From: Pseudevernia furfuracea
Lineage: Eukaryota; Ascomycota; Lecanoromycetes; Lecanorales; Parmeliaceae
Direction: 5' to 3'
NCBI GenBank assembly: GCA_022315425.1
Contig: JAIUPT010000020.1
Span: forward strand, 558,001 to 622,000
Length of the DNA stretch: 64,000 nt
Shown piece after piece: positions 10,618 to 22,008 of the stretch. Position 1 is the first letter of the stretch; each line of letters opens with the position of its first letter. The notes under the pieces were generated by a model. It was not told where the DNA came from, made no database searches, and worked only from the letters and a program-made list of their open reading frames with translations. The translations under genes and the position numbers were made by a program.

Positions 10618-11013
10618 TCATTTTGATACAACGGAAACCTCTTTATAGGGCAAGTACGACTGTATCAGGGACTTCGCTGATTGCCGCAGGAAGACCTCCG
10701 TAAACGCGCAAATTTTTCTTATTGCTTCAACAGACCTCTGAATGGGTCTCAGGAACTCGAAGCGTGTGACATCCGCAATTTGATTACAATTGAACGGCTT
10801 TGCCCTTCATTGTTCGAAGCATGCCTCAAAGCTATCATGAAGCAGGAATAGCATCCATCGGAGGATACCGGAGAGCTGCTTTTGTGTACTCGTTACGAAC
10901 ACCTCGATCGCCCGTGCCACTTGGTAAAGTCTTCTTAAAAATGAGATAGTGACTGATTCAGTACGACACCAGGGTTGAAGTCGAACGACGAGTGCTTTGC
11001 AGCTTTGCGACAT
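10618..11013 (-). pseudogene. decayed reading frame next to repeat copy A
   Basis: From an ATG at 11011-11013 a frame reads 68 codons to a TGA at 10807-10809. It continues in the same frame with protein-like sequence (AKPFNCNQIADVTRFEFLRP and onward) to another stop at 10618-10620, where an overlapping frame continues into repeat copy A. The composition looks like once-coding sequence with an internal stop. No family is recognised. It may be the coding remnant of the mobile element that left copy A. Confidence 0.3.
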
Positions 11014-11118
11014 TCCAGCCCTGCAGCTCTCTGGGATTAGACGAACCGAGCGTGCAACACGAATTGTACGAAAAAATTGCCTTTTCCCGAAGTTCGCAAT
11101 TGCAATGCCACGGGGGAT

Positions 11119-11500
11119 TCAAGACGGGACGTTGTAAGCAGACGACAAAGGAATACCCGAGGGGAGCTCCGCGCTACAACCCGAAGAGATGGTACCCTGA
11201 TCGTACTGGTGCGTTCCTTCCTCACACCAAATGAGCGGCGTCGACTCAATGGGCTGCGTGACATCAAAATTCTCACGCGCTTCCACAAAGTCCTGGCAGA
11301 CGCTCGAGTTGGACGAGACGCCCGGGTTGAGGTAGGCTGGATGTTGCCAGCAGAAGCCGAGTAGCCTTAGTGCGTCGCAGTTGCGAACAACGAAGATGGT
11401 CTCAAGTACCTTGACCAACGATGCCGACCAATGCGTTCATATGAAGGACACTGGCTCGCTAGTGACGGGTTCGAGGTCAATGAGAGCACTCGTGTAAGTC
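11119..11500 (-). pseudogene. second decayed frame, minus strand
   Basis: A coding-like frame (ETIFVVRNCDALRLLGFCWQ, then QDFVEARENFDV) is interrupted by a TGA at 11437-11439, with readable sequence on both sides, and lacks any ATG. Together with the frame at 10618-11013 it suggests an old gene or element decaying across this segment. I recognise no family. Confidence 0.25.
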
Positions 11501-11978
11501 ACAGAGACAGACTACCGCGCGATGACGAGAAGCCTGATACAGATTTTCCAACGTATGAGCTACTCTACTCTACTCAAATGGCAATAAATTTCCTTGCAGT
11601 ACAGCGAGTTCCCCATTGAACTCTATTAGTAGGACGAACAACGGATCCGCAGCCGCTGGCCAATGGGAATAATACTGTGGCCGCTCGCGAAAGAGCTTCT
11701 CTTTGGTCACTGATAGTCTAGTCCTTCAAGGTTCCTTCTCATTTCAGCTTCTCAGCCTTTCAACACGGCCCTGTTGACGATGTTCAATGTATGGGGCGAA
11801 GCCGTCAAGGCAATTCCAAGTCAACGCGGATGGGATGTGGTGTTGCCTGATCTTATGCCTTCACGTTTCGAGAAGTAACACACTGTTACTTTCATCAGTC
11901 CATGGCGTATCTATCTCCCCATCCATCACTGTTTCCTCTCTCCTGTTTCTTCTCGGTCCAACCTGTCTAACAGACGGC
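11501..11978. other. intergenic, no gene recognised
   Basis: Upstream region of the interrupted secreted-protein gene. Only short frames are present. Confidence 0.3.
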
Positions 11979-12663
11979 ATGTCTCCGCATCGTGTGTCTT
12001 CCACAAACGCCTTGCTTCTCTATCTCATATACTCAATCCACGCAGTCTTCTCTCAAAGCATCGCTGCCTCGGCCGCAACAGCTCCCACAACCATCCCCAG
12101 CTTCACCTACCCAAACTACGTCATTGGCAGCGTCCAACCCGTGTCCTACAACGACACAATCAGGGTGTCCTGGGGCATCTATACCAGACAACCAAACGGC
12201 AACACTGAAAATCCAATGTTGGAACCGCAATACCACGACTGCCCCAGAGTGCATGTCGAATCCTAGATGCCCCACCCAGGGAGTCTCGGCAACCAAGGAC
12301 TGATTGAAAATTGGCTGCAGGGGTCGAGAAGGGCTCCTGATTTTACATCCCATATCACCACGCTCGCCGTCCCCACCCCCAACGTATGTCGACGTCCCAT
12401 TCATATCCTACAAAGCATACGATCCCTGTCGGTTCCTCCTTTCTGATAAAATTAATGGGGGTGACACCTTTATTGCGAGTGGTGCTGTTGGTATCAACAA
12501 CACAGTTGGAAAAGATGAGGTGGTGTGGTCAGTCGACAATCCGGCACCGGTGGGTGATCTCAAGGCGAGCTTGCAGGCGAGCACGGCTGCCGCTAGTTTC
12601 CTGACAGGAACGGCGTGGCTTGTGGCATACGTGGGTGTTGTCGCGGTAGAACTGGCACTGTAG
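11979..12663 (+). pseudogene. secreted, GPI-anchor-like protein with interrupted frame
   Basis: An ATG at 11979 opens a signal-peptide-like N-terminus (LLLYLIYSIHAVFSQ) and continues with YPNYVIGSVQPVSYNDTIRV. Protein-like sequence then moves to the +1 frame (NQTATLKIQCWNRNTTTAPE) around 12173-12180, where a run of four G could be one base too long. That frame meets a TGA at 12301-12303, after which the same frame resumes with FISYKAYDPCRFLLSDKI and ends at 12663 in a hydrophobic tail of the kind cleaved for GPI anchoring. Very short introns (about 38 bp) could explain part of the shift, but no splice set I tried gives a full frame. Several N-glycosylation sequons fit a secreted wall protein. 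It is either a pseudogene or has unusual splicing. Confidence 0.4.
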
Positions 12664-12709
12664 TATAATATGTCTGTATATCGACGGGCTATTTACACAC
12701 TATAGAACA

Positions 12710-14482
12710 CTACTTGAATTGGTCCTCGGTAACACCCTTACCCATCGCGCTCGTCGAGCTGACACCACCAGTAACCATCTTCAGCATGTTGTCAACATAG
12801 TTGGCGCCCGACCACTTCTGATGAGTCACTACATCAACCTGGCCTTCCATTTCTGGCTCCTGGACAAGTTCTCCATAGGCACGCATGCCTTGCTTAGCAT
12901 ATGCTTTTGAAAATTGGTCAGAGATGAGAGCTGTGGTGTGCAGACCGGCAAGGGTGATGAATTGCCAGCAGTATCCAAGCTTAGCCAGGCGCTTAATGTA
13001 AGTTTCCTGCTCGTCACGCGGCATCGCTGCTTTCCAGTTGAAAGACGGTGAGAGATTGTAGGCGAGTCTGATAATTTTGTTAGCTCTGCGAATAGGCTTG
13101 GAACGTTCGAGAGCGAACATACTTTTGCTCAGGCCAGACAGCGTGCACCCCGTTGGCGAATTCGTCTGCCTGCTTGTAGTCTGGCTTCGCGCTCTCCATC
13201 CATATCATATCTGCATACGGAGCGTAAGCGATGGCTCTGTTTACAGCACATCCGCAGCCGCCTTGATAACGGTAAAACCCCTCTCTTGTCCGTGGCGAGT
13301 CCCAGTCCCAGTGGATGTCGACGCCAGTCAGACCCTTGGCGATGGCTCTCGACTCGGAGTTGCTCTTGCCCCTGACCATTGATCGGTACTCTTTGATCAA
13401 GCCCGCTTTACTAACGTGCACACCAGCGTTGATCATGTCTTCAACTGCGTCATCAAAGAGTTTGAGACCTGCTTGGGCCATCCATTGGTCCTCGATCGCT
13501 TGTAATTTCTCCCCAGTCTTTCCCGCTTGCTCGGCTGCTACCATCAAGTCATTCAGAGGCTGGAGTGCTGGATTGGTCATGCCTAGGATGAAACCGTGGT
13601 CTCGCGGATCAATTGTGGAGGTGATGAGCGTAGCGGCTTCGGAGTCTGTGCGGGCGACAGCCAACAGATCGGTGCCCATTATATCGGCCTGGGCTCTGAT
13701 TGCCACCAGGCGATTGATATGCTCGCTGATGGGTACGAGCACCTTACCTGCCATGTGGCCGCATTTCTTCGTCCCAGGCGCTTGGTCTTCGATATGAATG
13801 CCTGCTGCTCCCTTCTCGATGAAAAGTTTGGTTAGCTTCATGATCGCTGTAAGACCACCATGACCGGTGTCTGCATCTGCAATTATGGGTCGAAGGAAAT
13901 CCGTGTTTGCAATGTTGCCTCGGTTCGCCTTGGGTGTGGCGATTCTCTCTTCTCTTTGCTTTCGGTCGTGGAAAAGTTGGGCCATGAAGAGATGCTGGAC
14001 TTTGTTTGGCACGGTATTCTGCGAATGGTCAGTCACAGCTTTGGCATCTAGGCTTGGTATTGCTGTACCATAGGGTAATCTGCCAGATCTGGCGAAGGTT
14101 CATCCGTTGACGAAGCAGTTGAGGAACATTGCCAACCGGAGACATACACAGTGTCAAGATACTTTGCCATCTGCGTGAGCATGGTTGGTTCCAAACAGCC
14201 ATATGTATAACTAGCATCGCCGTTCTATGCAATGCCGTTAGCACAAGCTCCATGTATTGAACAATGGCCAACACCCGCCTTGAATCGGCCCTCAACGATG
14301 TTCCACAATTTCCTGCTCATAGCATTGCTTGGGTATTCAACTTTGAGGTTCCCTCTCTTGGCAACAATCTGCTCAGCGGTGAAAGGTCGCTTGGTGTACC
14401 TCCATCTAGGATCTGTCCACCAATTCTTCACGGCGTTGACGTCCGCTTGGTAAAGCTGGTCCTCGTGGTCTATTGAGGACAT
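12710..14482 (-). CDS. ICL1: isocitrate lyase (glyoxylate bypass)
   Basis: Four exons: 14482-14273, 14224-14069, 14018-13123, 13067-12710; introns are 48-55 bp. The product is 539 residues, the length usual for fungal isocitrate lyase (AcuD/Icl1). It splits isocitrate into glyoxylate and succinate, letting the cell grow on acetate or fatty acids. The signature KKCGH lies at about 206-210 with the catalytic Cys208, and is followed by MAGKVLVPI as in isocitrate rather than methylisocitrate lyases. The sequence from KNWWTDPRWRYTKRPFTAEQ to the C-terminal GKGVTEDQFK is collinear with the family. The ATG at 14482 matches the family start; the open frame further upstream has no ATG. The first intron's donor (GTTGGC) is weak. 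No C-terminal SKL peroxisome tag is present. Confidence 0.9.
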
Positions 14483-15180
14483 TGGGACGGCGAACAGGAA
14501 TGATTTTCGACCTGCCAGAATTGCTTTTTGGAGAATGATTCTTGTTCTGAGACTGCTGAAATCGTGCCTTTGGTGTAGTTGAGCCGAAGAAGAAGGGAAA
14601 CACGTTGGAATCGGCGGTTTCGAACAGGATGGGGCAAGGAGGAAAGAGAGTTCCAAGACTTGGAGATGGTTCCATAAAGGACGGAAGGTTTCGGCTTGTT
14701 GGCCTCATGATGGCGGCCGAGGCTTCATGGTGGAGTTCGATTAATGTTTGGCTGAGACTGTTTCCGTCCGGTCCAAAGGGAAAGATGTTTGAAGTTGGCT
14801 AGGAGGTAGAGTACGGAGGCTAGGACTATATTTTGTGGGGAAGCCGGATTTCTGAGTTCTCCCGAAACAAACTCGTCGCAAAGATCAACATTATGTATTG
14901 CCTCTACGAGTATATACTCTGAGACGTAGTTACACTTCATTTCATAATGGTGAGTGTGAGCTTCATGATCGATGTCGTAGTTTGCGTGCAATGTTGAATG
15001 CGTGCGGAATTGAAGCGTTGGAAGTGTCATTCTTTGCCTCGGCTCGTTACACTTTCCTCCGCTAAAAGTTGCCTCTTCATTTTCTGTACCTGCGTCTCTG
15101 CCTCCTTGGCTTTTTGAAACGTCAGACCGACCCTCCGACCACCTGAATTGAAGCTGTCGGTCAAGTGAGCTAAGTGTATA
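14483..15180. promoter_or_regulatory. divergent upstream region of isocitrate lyase and OTU protease genes
   Basis: About 700 bp between the two start codons. It holds open frames without recognisable protein character, so I read it as promoters and 5' leaders. Confidence 0.4.
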
Positions 15181-16104
15181 ATGGAGGATCTGCAAAGGAA
15201 ACACCGCCAGGAGCAAAAGGATCTTCTGTCCCGAGTAACGCAAAAGAAAGTCTCAGCTACCAAGAAGACTCGCAAAGGAATCAACGATGAATGTGCAGAG
15301 CTTGAAAGACAGCTTAAAGAGAGGCACGAGGCTGACATAGCTGCATTAACTTCTCATGACCAGCTGGAAGTGGGCGACAATGGAAATGTCTCTGTCAATG
15401 GTGATGACCAACCTGAGGGACTCGAGAAGTCGAAGGACATCAGCGAGTCAATGAATGCCCTGTCCGTCTCCTCAACACCAATGACCAACGGTCATACGAA
15501 GAAGCCGAATCGTCAAAAAGCCAGGCTAGCTCGTCGAGCTGCTGAAAAAGAAGCTGCAGCTGAGGAAGCCGAGAAAGAAGCTGCCAATCTACCCAACCTC
15601 CGAGAAAAGGAGATGAAAGCCATGCAAGAGGCTTACATCTCAAGGGGTCTGAAGGAGCATGAGATCCGGTCAGACGGCCATTGTCTGTATGCCGCTGTGG
15701 CAGATCAGCTAGGCCATTCTCAAATTGGCCTAAAGCCAAAAATCCAAATTAACATCTTGAGTGACGAAGCCCAGCTGAAGCCCGCAATTGCTGGCTACAA
15801 GATAACAAGGCAAGTGGCAGCTGCATACATATCACAAAACCCGGAAGACTTTTTGCCTTTCCTGGAGGAACCTCTCGATCAATACGTGATGACCATCAGA
15901 GATACCGGAGAATGGGGTGGGCACCTCGAGATTCTCGCACTGGCAAAAGCTTATGGCGTCGACATTAATGTCCTGCAAGGCGACGGGAAAGTCGAAAAGA
16001 TCGAATGTGGAATTGACAAAGAACCCAAGGCGCTGTGGCTTGCGTACTATCACCACAGCTTTGGACTGGGAGAGCATTACAATTCTTTACGCAAAGCACT
16101 CTGA
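15181..16104 (+). CDS. OTU2: OTU-domain deubiquitinase (Otu2/OTUD6B type)
   Basis: Single exon, 307 residues. The N-terminal ~140 residues are charged and helical (KHRQEQKDLLSR; later a Lys/Ala/Glu-rich coiled-coil stretch), as in OTUD6B and yeast Otu2. The OTU cysteine-protease domain follows: SDGHCLY with Asp165 and nucleophile Cys168, WGGHLEILALAKAYGV, and the catalytic His near the end (GEHYNSL, His299). It removes ubiquitin from substrates; the yeast and human relatives act on ribosomes and translation complexes. All catalytic residues are present. It converges on the methyltransferase gene with ~85 bp between their 3' ends. Confidence 0.9.
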   Translation: MEDLQRKHRQEQKDLLSRVTQKKVSATKKTRKGINDECAELERQLKERHEADIAALTSHDQLEVGDNGNVSVNGDDQPEGLEKSKDISESMNALSVSSTPMTNGHTKKPNRQKARLARRAAEKEAAAEEAEKEAANLPNLREKEMKAMQEAYISRGLKEHEIRSDGHCLYAAVADQLGHSQIGLKPKIQINILSDEAQLKPAIAGYKITRQVAAAYISQNPEDFLPFLEEPLDQYVMTIRDTGEWGGHLEILALAKAYGVDINVLQGDGKVEKIECGIDKEPKALWLAYYHHSFGLGEHYNSLRKAL

Positions 16105-16190
16105 TACGCAGCTCTTGAACGATAATGCCATGTCGACACCAGTTTTTGTTTACCTTGAGAACTTGGACTATAAACATGTGGAAGTATAGG

Positions 16191-17094
16191 CTAATACCGC
16201 CATATGCTCACCCAATCCTGCCCTTTTCCAATCTCATGTGTGCGCTCTGGCTGCCAATGAGCTACTCTCGTCAGCGCAACAGGACTGTTAGGCCCAGATA
16301 CTCCTTCTTTGACGTGCCCTTTTTCATCATAGGGAAGCTCCTTTCCTGGGTGGGCGAGATGTTCAGTGTACACTTGAGGTGGCAAAGCAAATGGAGGGCC
16401 ACCAATGAGAGGATCCTTTGCGCTAGGGAACTCAATGCAGATCAAATTACCCTTGAAGGCAAGCAGCTGTGCCATTCGGAGTGCCCAATCAGGACGGAAA
16501 CTTGTTGGGAGAGCCGAGAGAAACTATCAAATCCTCGTCAGTCGCCGAATCCTAAGAATGTCGCCTTGAACAGATTGTTGAACTGCCGGGGCCATTGAAG
16601 GAGAGCTTTCTTACCGTATAGTCATAGATCAGATCGACTTTGCCGTCTCCTTCGATATTGATCATCCAGTCGGTGGCAAAGAAGTCGCCATGCATGAATT
16701 TGACCGCTCCGGCTCCAGAAGTCTCATGTCTTAAGGGATACTTATGTCCATTGGCTTTCTGCTCCTCATAACATCTCTTGACGGCCGTTTCACTGACTTC
16801 AAGTCCAAACGCATCATATCCGAAACTCGCCAGCAGCAAAACGTCATAGCCCTTCCCACAGCCTGGCACGAGAGCTCTCTTCCTTCGCTTGTTCCCAAAA
16901 TCGTCCTCCACGAAGCAAGTGCCTAGCAGATCCCGTTGATGTGTGAGGGTATCAACGAGAGCTGGGTTGGACATACCGCGATCCCACGGCAAGAAGTCAC
17001 CTTTGTCCCACAGATCGGACCATTTATTTTGGTGCTTTGAGGTATCACCAGCGAAGTGGGCCATCAAGCGTGCTCTATCTTCTTGCAATGCCAT
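16191..17094 (-). CDS. SAM-dependent thiol methyltransferase (TPMT family)
   Basis: Two exons, 17094-16615 and 16523-16191, around a 91 bp intron; 270 residues. SAM-binding motif I is VPGCGKGYDVLLLASFGYDA, preceded by the family's PWDRG segment (LPWDRGMSNPAL). An acidic motif II/III is present (DLIYDYT, completed across the splice by FLSALPTSFRPDW), and the C-terminus ends in WVSIWRY. This is the pattern of fungal thiol/thiocyanate methyltransferases, which methylate small thiols or halides in the cytosol, probably for detoxification. Length and motif order fit the family; the true substrate cannot be read from sequence. Confidence 0.85.
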
Positions 17095-17868
17095 GACTGT
17101 CCGGACTCTTTCCTATGCGGTCTCAAGGACAGTGAACATAATGTGGATGTATGCTGCAGACAAGTGATGATGCAAAGAAGGGTTTGCAGAAGAGGATCTA
17201 TCTTCTATTCACTATCCTTCTGATCTAACCTATGCCCCCTCCCAGATCCATTCTGGTGTTTCAGTGTGGTTTCTGATTTTGGAGAAGGGAAATCACCAGA
17301 CGGACTGATGCACTATTCCAAGAATGGGATGGATCTCCGAGGACCCTTGCGGATGACGTTGTTCCGCTACGGAGTACTAGTTCATTTATTTTTGTGGGGA
17401 TTACCTAAGCTACGGTACTTACATTTACGCAGCTCCGCAGTACAGTACCCACAGTACTTTGACCTTTATAACGGGTCTTCGGCATCATCGACATACCGTA
17501 CGAATACTGTACAAGGTAAAGTAAGGTACTCTTTGACTTTCCTCAACCTAATAAGTCACGATGATTGGACTAGAGGGATTAGAATATTAATAATCAAAAA
17601 TGCCGGTGTCGGCTCTACATTGAAGAGATTTTGAGAAGCCTCAACCCCTCTCATTTTCAACCTCTTGCACCGCGAGCCGACTGCATGCATCTCCTATTAT
17701 CTATTATCCTTCTTCCTAACATCCAGAATCTTTTGACTAGACCTTGAGCCAAGCCTTGAGACTTTGCATCTTGATTACATACTTAATTTGCTACACCATC
17801 TATCTTGTGATGAACTGCGGTCAGTCTTCCTCGATTGTGCACCACGAGCAAGACACACTACCTCAAGC
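17095..17868. promoter_or_regulatory. divergent upstream region of methyltransferase and MFS genes
   Basis: About 770 bp, AT-richer than its flanks, with scattered short agtac/gtact repeats around 17365-17530. No gene is recognised. Confidence 0.35.
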
Positions 17869-19655
17869 ATGGACAATGGCACTGCCAAGATCGGCGCCCA
17901 AGAAGTAGACCATGAATGTCCCAAGGGGAATGTTGGGCCTGGTTTGGAGGAGAAGGTCCAGGATGAATCTAGCCCAGACGGGTCCCAGCCATCAATTGCA
18001 CATGCGAAGAAGCACCCAGAGACAAAAAAGAGAGATGTAGAGGCGGCAGAGACTGAGGTCGAGAATCCAGAGCCAGTCAAGGTACCCAGATCACAGCGGC
18101 GAGGTCTCTTCGGACGTTTCACCATTGTCGCAGAGGTCGAGGAACCCAAGCACTACTCTCGAAGAACCAAGTGGTACATAACCTTTGTTGTTGCCTTGGC
18201 GGCCGTTGCAGCTCCAATGGGAAGCGCTATTATTTTCCGTATGACTCTAGTCGAAAGCACCGCAGCTCTTGCCTAACAACCTCTAGCTTCACTCCTTCAA
18301 ATTTCAGACGACCTACATACCTCGCCCACAATCACGAACCTCTCAGCCGCCTTATATATGCTTTCTATGTCGATATTCCCGCTTTGGTGGTCTTCATTTT
18401 CAGAGACCCTAGGGCGGCGCACGATCTACCTCACATCGTTCGCGCTATTTTTATCATTCAATGTCCTTGCGGCTGTGTCGAAGAACATCGCTATGCTGAT
18501 CGTCATGCGAATATTAGGTGGCGGGGCAGCAGCCAGCGTACAGGCAGTGGGGGCTGGTACAATAGCAGATATTTGGGAAGTTAGAGAGCGGGGAAGAGCA
18601 ATGGGCATATTCTATCTTGGGCCATTGTGCGGGCCTCTATTCGCGCCAATTATTGGTGGCGCTTTAGCTGAGAAGTTGGGTTGGAGGAGCACTCAGTGGT
18701 TTCTTGCGATCTACGGAGGAGCGGTGCTAGTCTTTCTCTTCTTCGCCTTACCAGAAGTAAGTCTTCTGTACCCACACTACCCTGCATTCCGTTAATGGTA
18801 CCTATTCAGACTCTTAAAGCTACCAAACCGCCCCCCTCAGACGTTGAAAAACACGTCGCCTTGGACCGCCCCAATCTGGCCCGCACCACCTCCCCCCAAA
18901 GCGTCCAGCGCAAAACTGCAAAGCATATCAAGGCCGCCAAACGCATCTTCCTCGACCCCTTAAAAATACTTCTCTACCTCCGCTTCCCCGCCGTCCTGAT
19001 CACCGTCTACTACGCCAGCATCACCTTTGGCTCGCTGTACCTCCTCAACGTCTCGCTCCAAACCACCTTCTCCAAGCCGCCCTACAATTTCTCCACCACC
19101 CTCGTTGGCCTAACGTACATCCCTAACTCTATTGGCTACGTCCTCGCTTCCCTCTTCGGAGGCAATTGGACGGACAAAATCATGGCACGAGAAGCCAAGC
19201 GTGCTGGCCGCAAAGATGAAGATGGCAAAATAATGTACATACCCGAGGACCGAATGCGCGAGAACGCCTGGATTGCCGCCTTCCTCTACCCAGCCGCACT
19301 CGTCTGGTACGGCTGGACCGCCGAAAAGGGGGTTTTCTGGCTCGTCCCCCTAATCGCGAATTTCTTCTTCGGCGTCGGCTCGATGCTCATATTCGCCATG
19401 GCTACAACCATGCTCACGGAATTCATGCCCAAAAAGGCCTCTAACGGCGTCGCCGTGAACAACTTCGTGAGGAACATTTTCTCATGTGTGGGAGCTGTTA
19501 TTGCGCAGCCGTTGATCAGCGCGATTGGCAATGGGTGGTTGTTTACAGGGGTGGGTGTCATCGCGGCGGCGAGTAGCGTTGTCGTTTGGGCCATGAGGAG
19601 ATTTGGGCCGAGATGGAGGCAGGTGATGGATGAAGAGCTGAATACGGCGGGGTGA
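17869..19655 (+). CDS. MFS multidrug exporter (DHA1, Qdr/Dtr1-like)
   Basis: Three exons, 17869-18238, 18287-18756, 18810-19655, give 561 residues. A ~95-residue hydrophilic N-terminus rich in Glu/Lys is followed by the first membrane span (WYITFVVALAAVAAPMGSAI), then SDDLHTSPTITNLSAALYML, the motif-A loop (SETLGRRTIYL) and the MFS motif around RILGGGAAASVQAVGAGTIA. The central loop is long and basic (KTAKHIKAAKRIFLDPLKIL), and the C-terminal half has further spans. This is typical of fungal proton-coupled drug or polyamine exporters of the plasma membrane. The first splice was chosen because it restores the conserved first loop. The last exon is markedly C-rich at third positions. The substrate is unknown. 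Confidence 0.88.
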
Positions 19656-20409
19656 AGTGGACTCATATACGGTTTTGCAGCAGAAGATGAGGTTGGCAAG
19701 GTGCAAAGGAAGAGATGGCAAGTGATGAATAATGATTGCATTAAGCGACTGACGTTACGGAGCTTGAGCGATATCTGGCATTTTACCGCCAATCTGCTTG
19801 CCACGTGGTGCATGTGGTGCATCTTGGAGGCTAAGACACGGTGCGTTGATGGGCATCTGCTCTATTGTTTTACATCTCGAAGGCCTGAGTCACCCTCGTT
19901 CGAAGATACTCGAGCATCGTATAGACACGGCTTTCAAATGATTCTGAATCTGGCTTTCACGCCTACTAGCTTCAGTATTACAGAGGTCCCATGGATTGGC
20001 CCGTTCGCAGTATCTTGTGCTTCAGTATTATCTGATGAGCATTTTGAATCTCGTGTCTGTTGTATTCCCCCGCCTCATCGGTTGGTAGAAAGAGGGCAGA
20101 GCGAGTAACATCCCAATGCATCGTCCCTATCCACCTGTCAGCCTTCAACCCCATCGCATCCACAAACAGTGCGGATCGACGGATCAACTCACGTCTCGCG
20201 CCAGAAAACATGTGCATCTCTCCTCTTATAGAAGCCCTCCTCGTCCCCTTCAACATCAAACCAGCAAGCATCGGCAAAAGCGGGCGGTTGATCAAGCTTG
20301 GGTACCACTCACTGTGTTCAAGCGGGCTCTCTTTTTTGCCTTTTATAGCAATGTCATTTCTGGTGAATGAAACGGAAGATTGATATCGAGACCACTCAGA
20401 TGTCCAGCT
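19656..20409. other. intergenic, no gene recognised
   Basis: Lies between the convergent 3' ends of the MFS and Utp15 genes. It carries short frames on both strands without family resemblance. Confidence 0.35.
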
Positions 20410-22008
20410 TTAATCCACCGAGTTGACGAGCATCCCGAGCATGCCTTCTGTTTGCCAAGCTTGCTGTGACCTCTCCACTTCCGCGCGAACTGCTTTATGT
20501 AGTCGTGCCATGAGCTGATCTATCTCAGGAGACTCACCCATGTGTGATGAATAGAGGTCGAGAATAAGCATCCCCATGTCGACGCAGAGGTTGACATATC
20601 GAGGGTTTGTGATATACTTGCAGACCCATTTGAAGATCGGCTGGAGTGATACGTCGTCTCGACCGGATAATGCGGTCCTTGTTGCAGAACGGTGACGGAG
20701 AGCGGTCAGGAGGGTTATTGTGGCAGGGAGATTTTGGCCTTGTAGCACTTCATCTAGAGCTGCTGCATATTTCCCTTTTCGTAGTAAGGCTTCCCATGGT
20801 TTGGGTTTGTAATTTCCCTTGGCTCGCCCCTCGATAATAATGTCTGCGCCTTCACCAGTGAAATCCTGACCTCTGAAGCGCTTCTCCCATCCCTTCGGCC
20901 TCTTCTTTGCTCTCTTCCTATCAAGCTCTTCGATCTTGCCTTCGATCAAAGCTTGCATCTCCTTTTGCCGTTCCCTTTCTTTGACCTTCTGCTGTCCGGA
21001 TAGTCGTGTCTTGATGGAGAGATTGCCAGATTGCATACCTACTGCCAAGTGACGATCTTCCCGCGCACTGCCAGCGCTGATGACACATAACGAGAGGATG
21101 GGAGACGAGTATTTCGATCCGGCCACTACATTCCAAGCAGTAGTCTCGAACACCTTCAAGTGACCGTCCAATCCTCCGCTCACAAGCCTCGTGTTGTTCG
21201 ACGCTAAGCATAAAGATGTGACAGTCTTCTGGTGGTTTTTCAATAGTTGTAGAGGTCGTGCGGCAACCAAGTCGAGCACTGATATCTGATTGTCTGCGGC
21301 CGCAAGTATGGTGGTTCCAGATGGCATTGGCAATACGTCCTCGACGGGAGAAGCATGTTTGAAAGTCATGACTGCGTTTGAAGGAGCTCTAGGATCCCAC
21401 AATTTGACTGTTTGATCATAACATCCAGAAACCAACAGGCCAGAAGCTTGGCCTGGCATAAACGCCCCACTTCTAATATAATCCTGGTGACCAACGAATG
21501 TCGTTATACTTTCCTGACTCGGAAGATCCCATAATCGGACTGTGCGATCGTCGCTCGCGCTCATCAAAGTTGTAGGCTCTGTAGGCGAAAATTTGGTGGT
21601 CCATACTGGCTGCTTGTGCTCTTTCCAAGTTTTGAGAATAGCTCTTGAGTTGACATCGAAGACCTGTATTGTGCCGCTCTCATCTCCAGCAACCATGACA
21701 CGGCCATCTCGTCTGATCTCGGCGCTATGGGCAATGTCATCGAAGCGAGAGATGGTCTTTACAAGCTTGCGGTTGCGGACAGAGAAGATCTGTACACGGG
21801 TTCCGGTTGTGACTGCAAAGTGGTCTGACGCTTGAGCGAGGGCATTTGAGGGAAGTAGGGGGCTGGAAATGTGAGTGATTGGGTTATTTGAGGGCGAAGG
21901 TACAAGCTGCTGCGACTTGAAAGTGCGCCAGTATGTCTGCTCTGGGGTCAAAGGCGAGGGCCCTGGAGGGAGTTTGACGGGCTGAAGGGGAAGTACTGGC
22001 GCTGACAT
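20410..22008 (-). CDS. UTP15: U3 snoRNP component Utp15 (WD40)
   Basis: Single exon, 532 residues from the ATG at 22006-22008. WD40 repeats run from about residue 60 to 330 (for example SASDDRTVRLWDLPSQ, SGCYDQTVKLWDPRAP, SGGLDGHLKVFETT). A basic linker follows (KRAKKRPKGWEKRFRGQD), then the UTP15 C-terminal helical domain (KPWEALLRKGKYAAALDEVL to the end). Utp15 belongs to the t-UTP/UtpA part of the small-subunit processome in the nucleolus and is needed for pre-18S rRNA transcription and cleavage. Length and domain order match the family. Confidence 0.93.
   Translation of the reverse strand: MSAPVLPLQPVKLPPGPSPLTPEQTYWRTFKSQQLVPSPSNNPITHISSPLLPSNALAQASDHFAVTTGTRVQIFSVRNRKLVKTISRFDDIAHSAEIRRDGRVMVAGDESGTIQVFDVNSRAILKTWKEHKQPVWTTKFSPTEPTTLMSASDDRTVRLWDLPSQESITTFVGHQDYIRSGAFMPGQASGLLVSGCYDQTVKLWDPRAPSNAVMTFKHASPVEDVLPMPSGTTILAAADNQISVLDLVAARPLQLLKNHQKTVTSLCLASNNTRLVSGGLDGHLKVFETTAWNVVAGSKYSSPILSLCVISAGSAREDRHLAVGMQSGNLSIKTRLSGQQKVKERERQKEMQALIEGKIEELDRKRAKKRPKGWEKRFRGQDFTGEGADIIIEGRAKGNYKPKPWEALLRKGKYAAALDEVLQGQNLPATITLLTALRHRSATRTALSGRDDVSLQPIFKWVCKYITNPRYVNLCVDMGMLILDLYSSHMGESPEIDQLMARLHKAVRAEVERSQQAWQTEGMLGMLVNSVD

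Noticed and set aside
10618..11500. Repeat-induced point mutation as the cause of the stops
   Set aside because: The stops are TGA codons; RIP acts mainly on CpA and would favour TAA/TAG from CAA/CAG, so this evidence does not point to it.
12710..14656. Calling the lyase 2-methylisocitrate lyase with a mitochondrial presequence
   Set aside because: The active-site context (KKCGHMAGKVLVPI), the 539-residue length from the ATG at 14482 and the C-terminus fit isocitrate lyase; the longer upstream frame has no ATG.
14725..15243. 172-codon minus-strand frame between isocitrate lyase and the OTU gene
   Set aside because: It overlaps the OTU start and has no protein features; better explained as promoter DNA.
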